Positions 6,296 to 6,721 of a stretch of DNA of 6,721 nucleotides are shown piece after piece. The stretch spans positions 1-6,721 of the forward strand of contig JAPLCH010000076.1 in assembly GCA_026392325.1 (NCBI GenBank), written 5' to 3'. Source of the stretch: Solirubrobacterales bacterium. GTDB taxonomy: Bacteria; Actinomycetota; Thermoleophilia; Solirubrobacterales; Solirubrobacteraceae. How positions within the stretch are numbered: position 1 is the stretch's first letter; each line of letters opens with the position of its first letter. A program made the position numbers and the translations under genes. The notes beneath the pieces are model-generated. The model was not told where the DNA came from. It saw only the letters and a program-made list of their open reading frames with translations, and made no database searches.

Positions 6296-6329
6296 TCAAG
6301 CCCTGGTCTCCCATTCGCTGCTTGGTCAG
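6292..6329. terminator. Candidate bidirectional hairpin between convergent ettA and HAD genes
   Basis: CTGATCAAGC (6292-6301) pairs with GCTTGGTCAG (6320-6329) in a 10-base stem (nine Watson-Crick pairs and one G-U) with an 18-base loop. The two arms contain the stop codons of both genes. A competing perfect repeat, CGCTGATC (6290-6297) and GATCAGCG (6329-6336), shares part of it. There is no T-run on either side, so it is not a canonical intrinsic terminator, although actinobacterial terminators often lack one. Confidence 0.4.
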
Positions 6330-6721
6330 ATCAGCGGTTGAATAAGCGCAAGTAGCCCATGGGCTGAAGTAGCCACAGCATCAGCCTCGGTCAGCTGATC
6401 CGCCAACTGGGGACCTGTCGCCACGCAGATGACTCCGATCCCGTCGGCCCTTGCACAGGCGATATCCCGGGTTGTGTCACCGATTACGACTGTTCGCTGC
6501 CGCTCCCAGGGATCAAGGCCCCCAGAGGCTCGATGCCTTGCAAGTTCCGGAAGCCTCGCTCGGTCTTCCTCATCCGAGCCGAACGCCGAAGCTGAGAAGT
6601 CAAAGTGGTGGGCAATCCCGGCAGCGCCAAGTTTGAGGGCTGCAACGCGGTCAATGTTCCCTGTGACCAAGCCCATGACAATGTCATCCCGCGGGGAAAG
6701 CCCGGAGATCAGCTCAACCAC
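6326..6721 (-). CDS. HAD-superfamily hydrolase (phosphoglycolate-phosphatase-like), C-terminal 131 residues, cut by the right window edge
   Basis: The visible part runs from the right edge to TGA at 6328-6326. It holds HAD motif II (GLVTGN, Thr20 of the visible part), the motif III lysine (AALKLGAAGI, Lys30) and motif IV (VVIGDTTRDIACARADG, Asp82 and Asp86). Motif I with the nucleophilic Asp and the cap domain lie outside the window. The stretch FGSDEEDR after motif III and the CATG after motif IV are common in phosphoglycolate-phosphatase-like HAD enzymes that remove phosphate from small metabolites; the substrate is unknown. The first visible codon is GTG, but the frame is open at the edge and motif I is missing, so this is not the true start. 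It converges on ettA with 30 bases between stop codons. Confidence 0.88.
   Translation of the reverse strand: MVELISGLSPRDDIVMGLVTGNIDRVAALKLGAAGIAHHFDFSASAFGSDEEDRARLPELARHRASGGLDPWERQRTVVIGDTTRDIACARADGIGVICVATGPQLADQLTEADAVATSAHGLLALIQPLI

Overview
The window looks like a moderately GC-rich chromosome segment of an actinobacterium (Actinomycetota). The evidence is GC-rich third codon positions, a NucS/EndoMS-type mismatch nuclease (found in actinobacteria, some Deinococcota and archaea), a crotonase of an actinobacterial type, and genes that lack Shine-Dalgarno sites but carry a -10 hexamer right in front of the start codon. The NucS sequence reminds me most of Thermoleophilia-like homologues; that placement is from memory and was not tested.

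Layout. Positions 1-4539 read entirely on the minus strand, in transcription order: a TetR-family regulator (4539-3886), a 172-base gap holding a coding-like frame of unknown origin, a J-domain/TPR protein (3713-2460), nucS broken by a one-base frameshift (2400-1721), an enoyl-CoA hydratase (1702-929) and the first 299 residues of a CoA-acylating methylmalonate-semialdehyde dehydrogenase (898-1, running off the left edge). Divergent from tetR is ettA (4643-6295, plus strand), an ABC-F translation factor. Convergent with ettA is the C-terminal part of a HAD-family phosphatase (6721-6326, minus strand, N-terminus off the right edge).

How it works together. The hydratase and dehydrogenase fit valine or related branched-chain/beta-amino-acid catabolism toward propionyl-CoA. 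The other genes are housekeeping or quality-control functions: translation gating, chaperone partner, mismatch repair. No mobile element, CRISPR array or RNA gene was seen.

The two most interesting signals are these. First, all five minus-strand genes with a visible start have a TANNNT hexamer ending exactly 6 or 7 bases before the start codon. This holds even inside gaps of 18 and 30 bases, and suggests gene-by-gene leaderless transcription rather than one conventional operon. Second, nucS is full length and has all its catalytic residues, but is split by a single missing G. It is either a natural loss of non-canonical mismatch repair or a sequence error.
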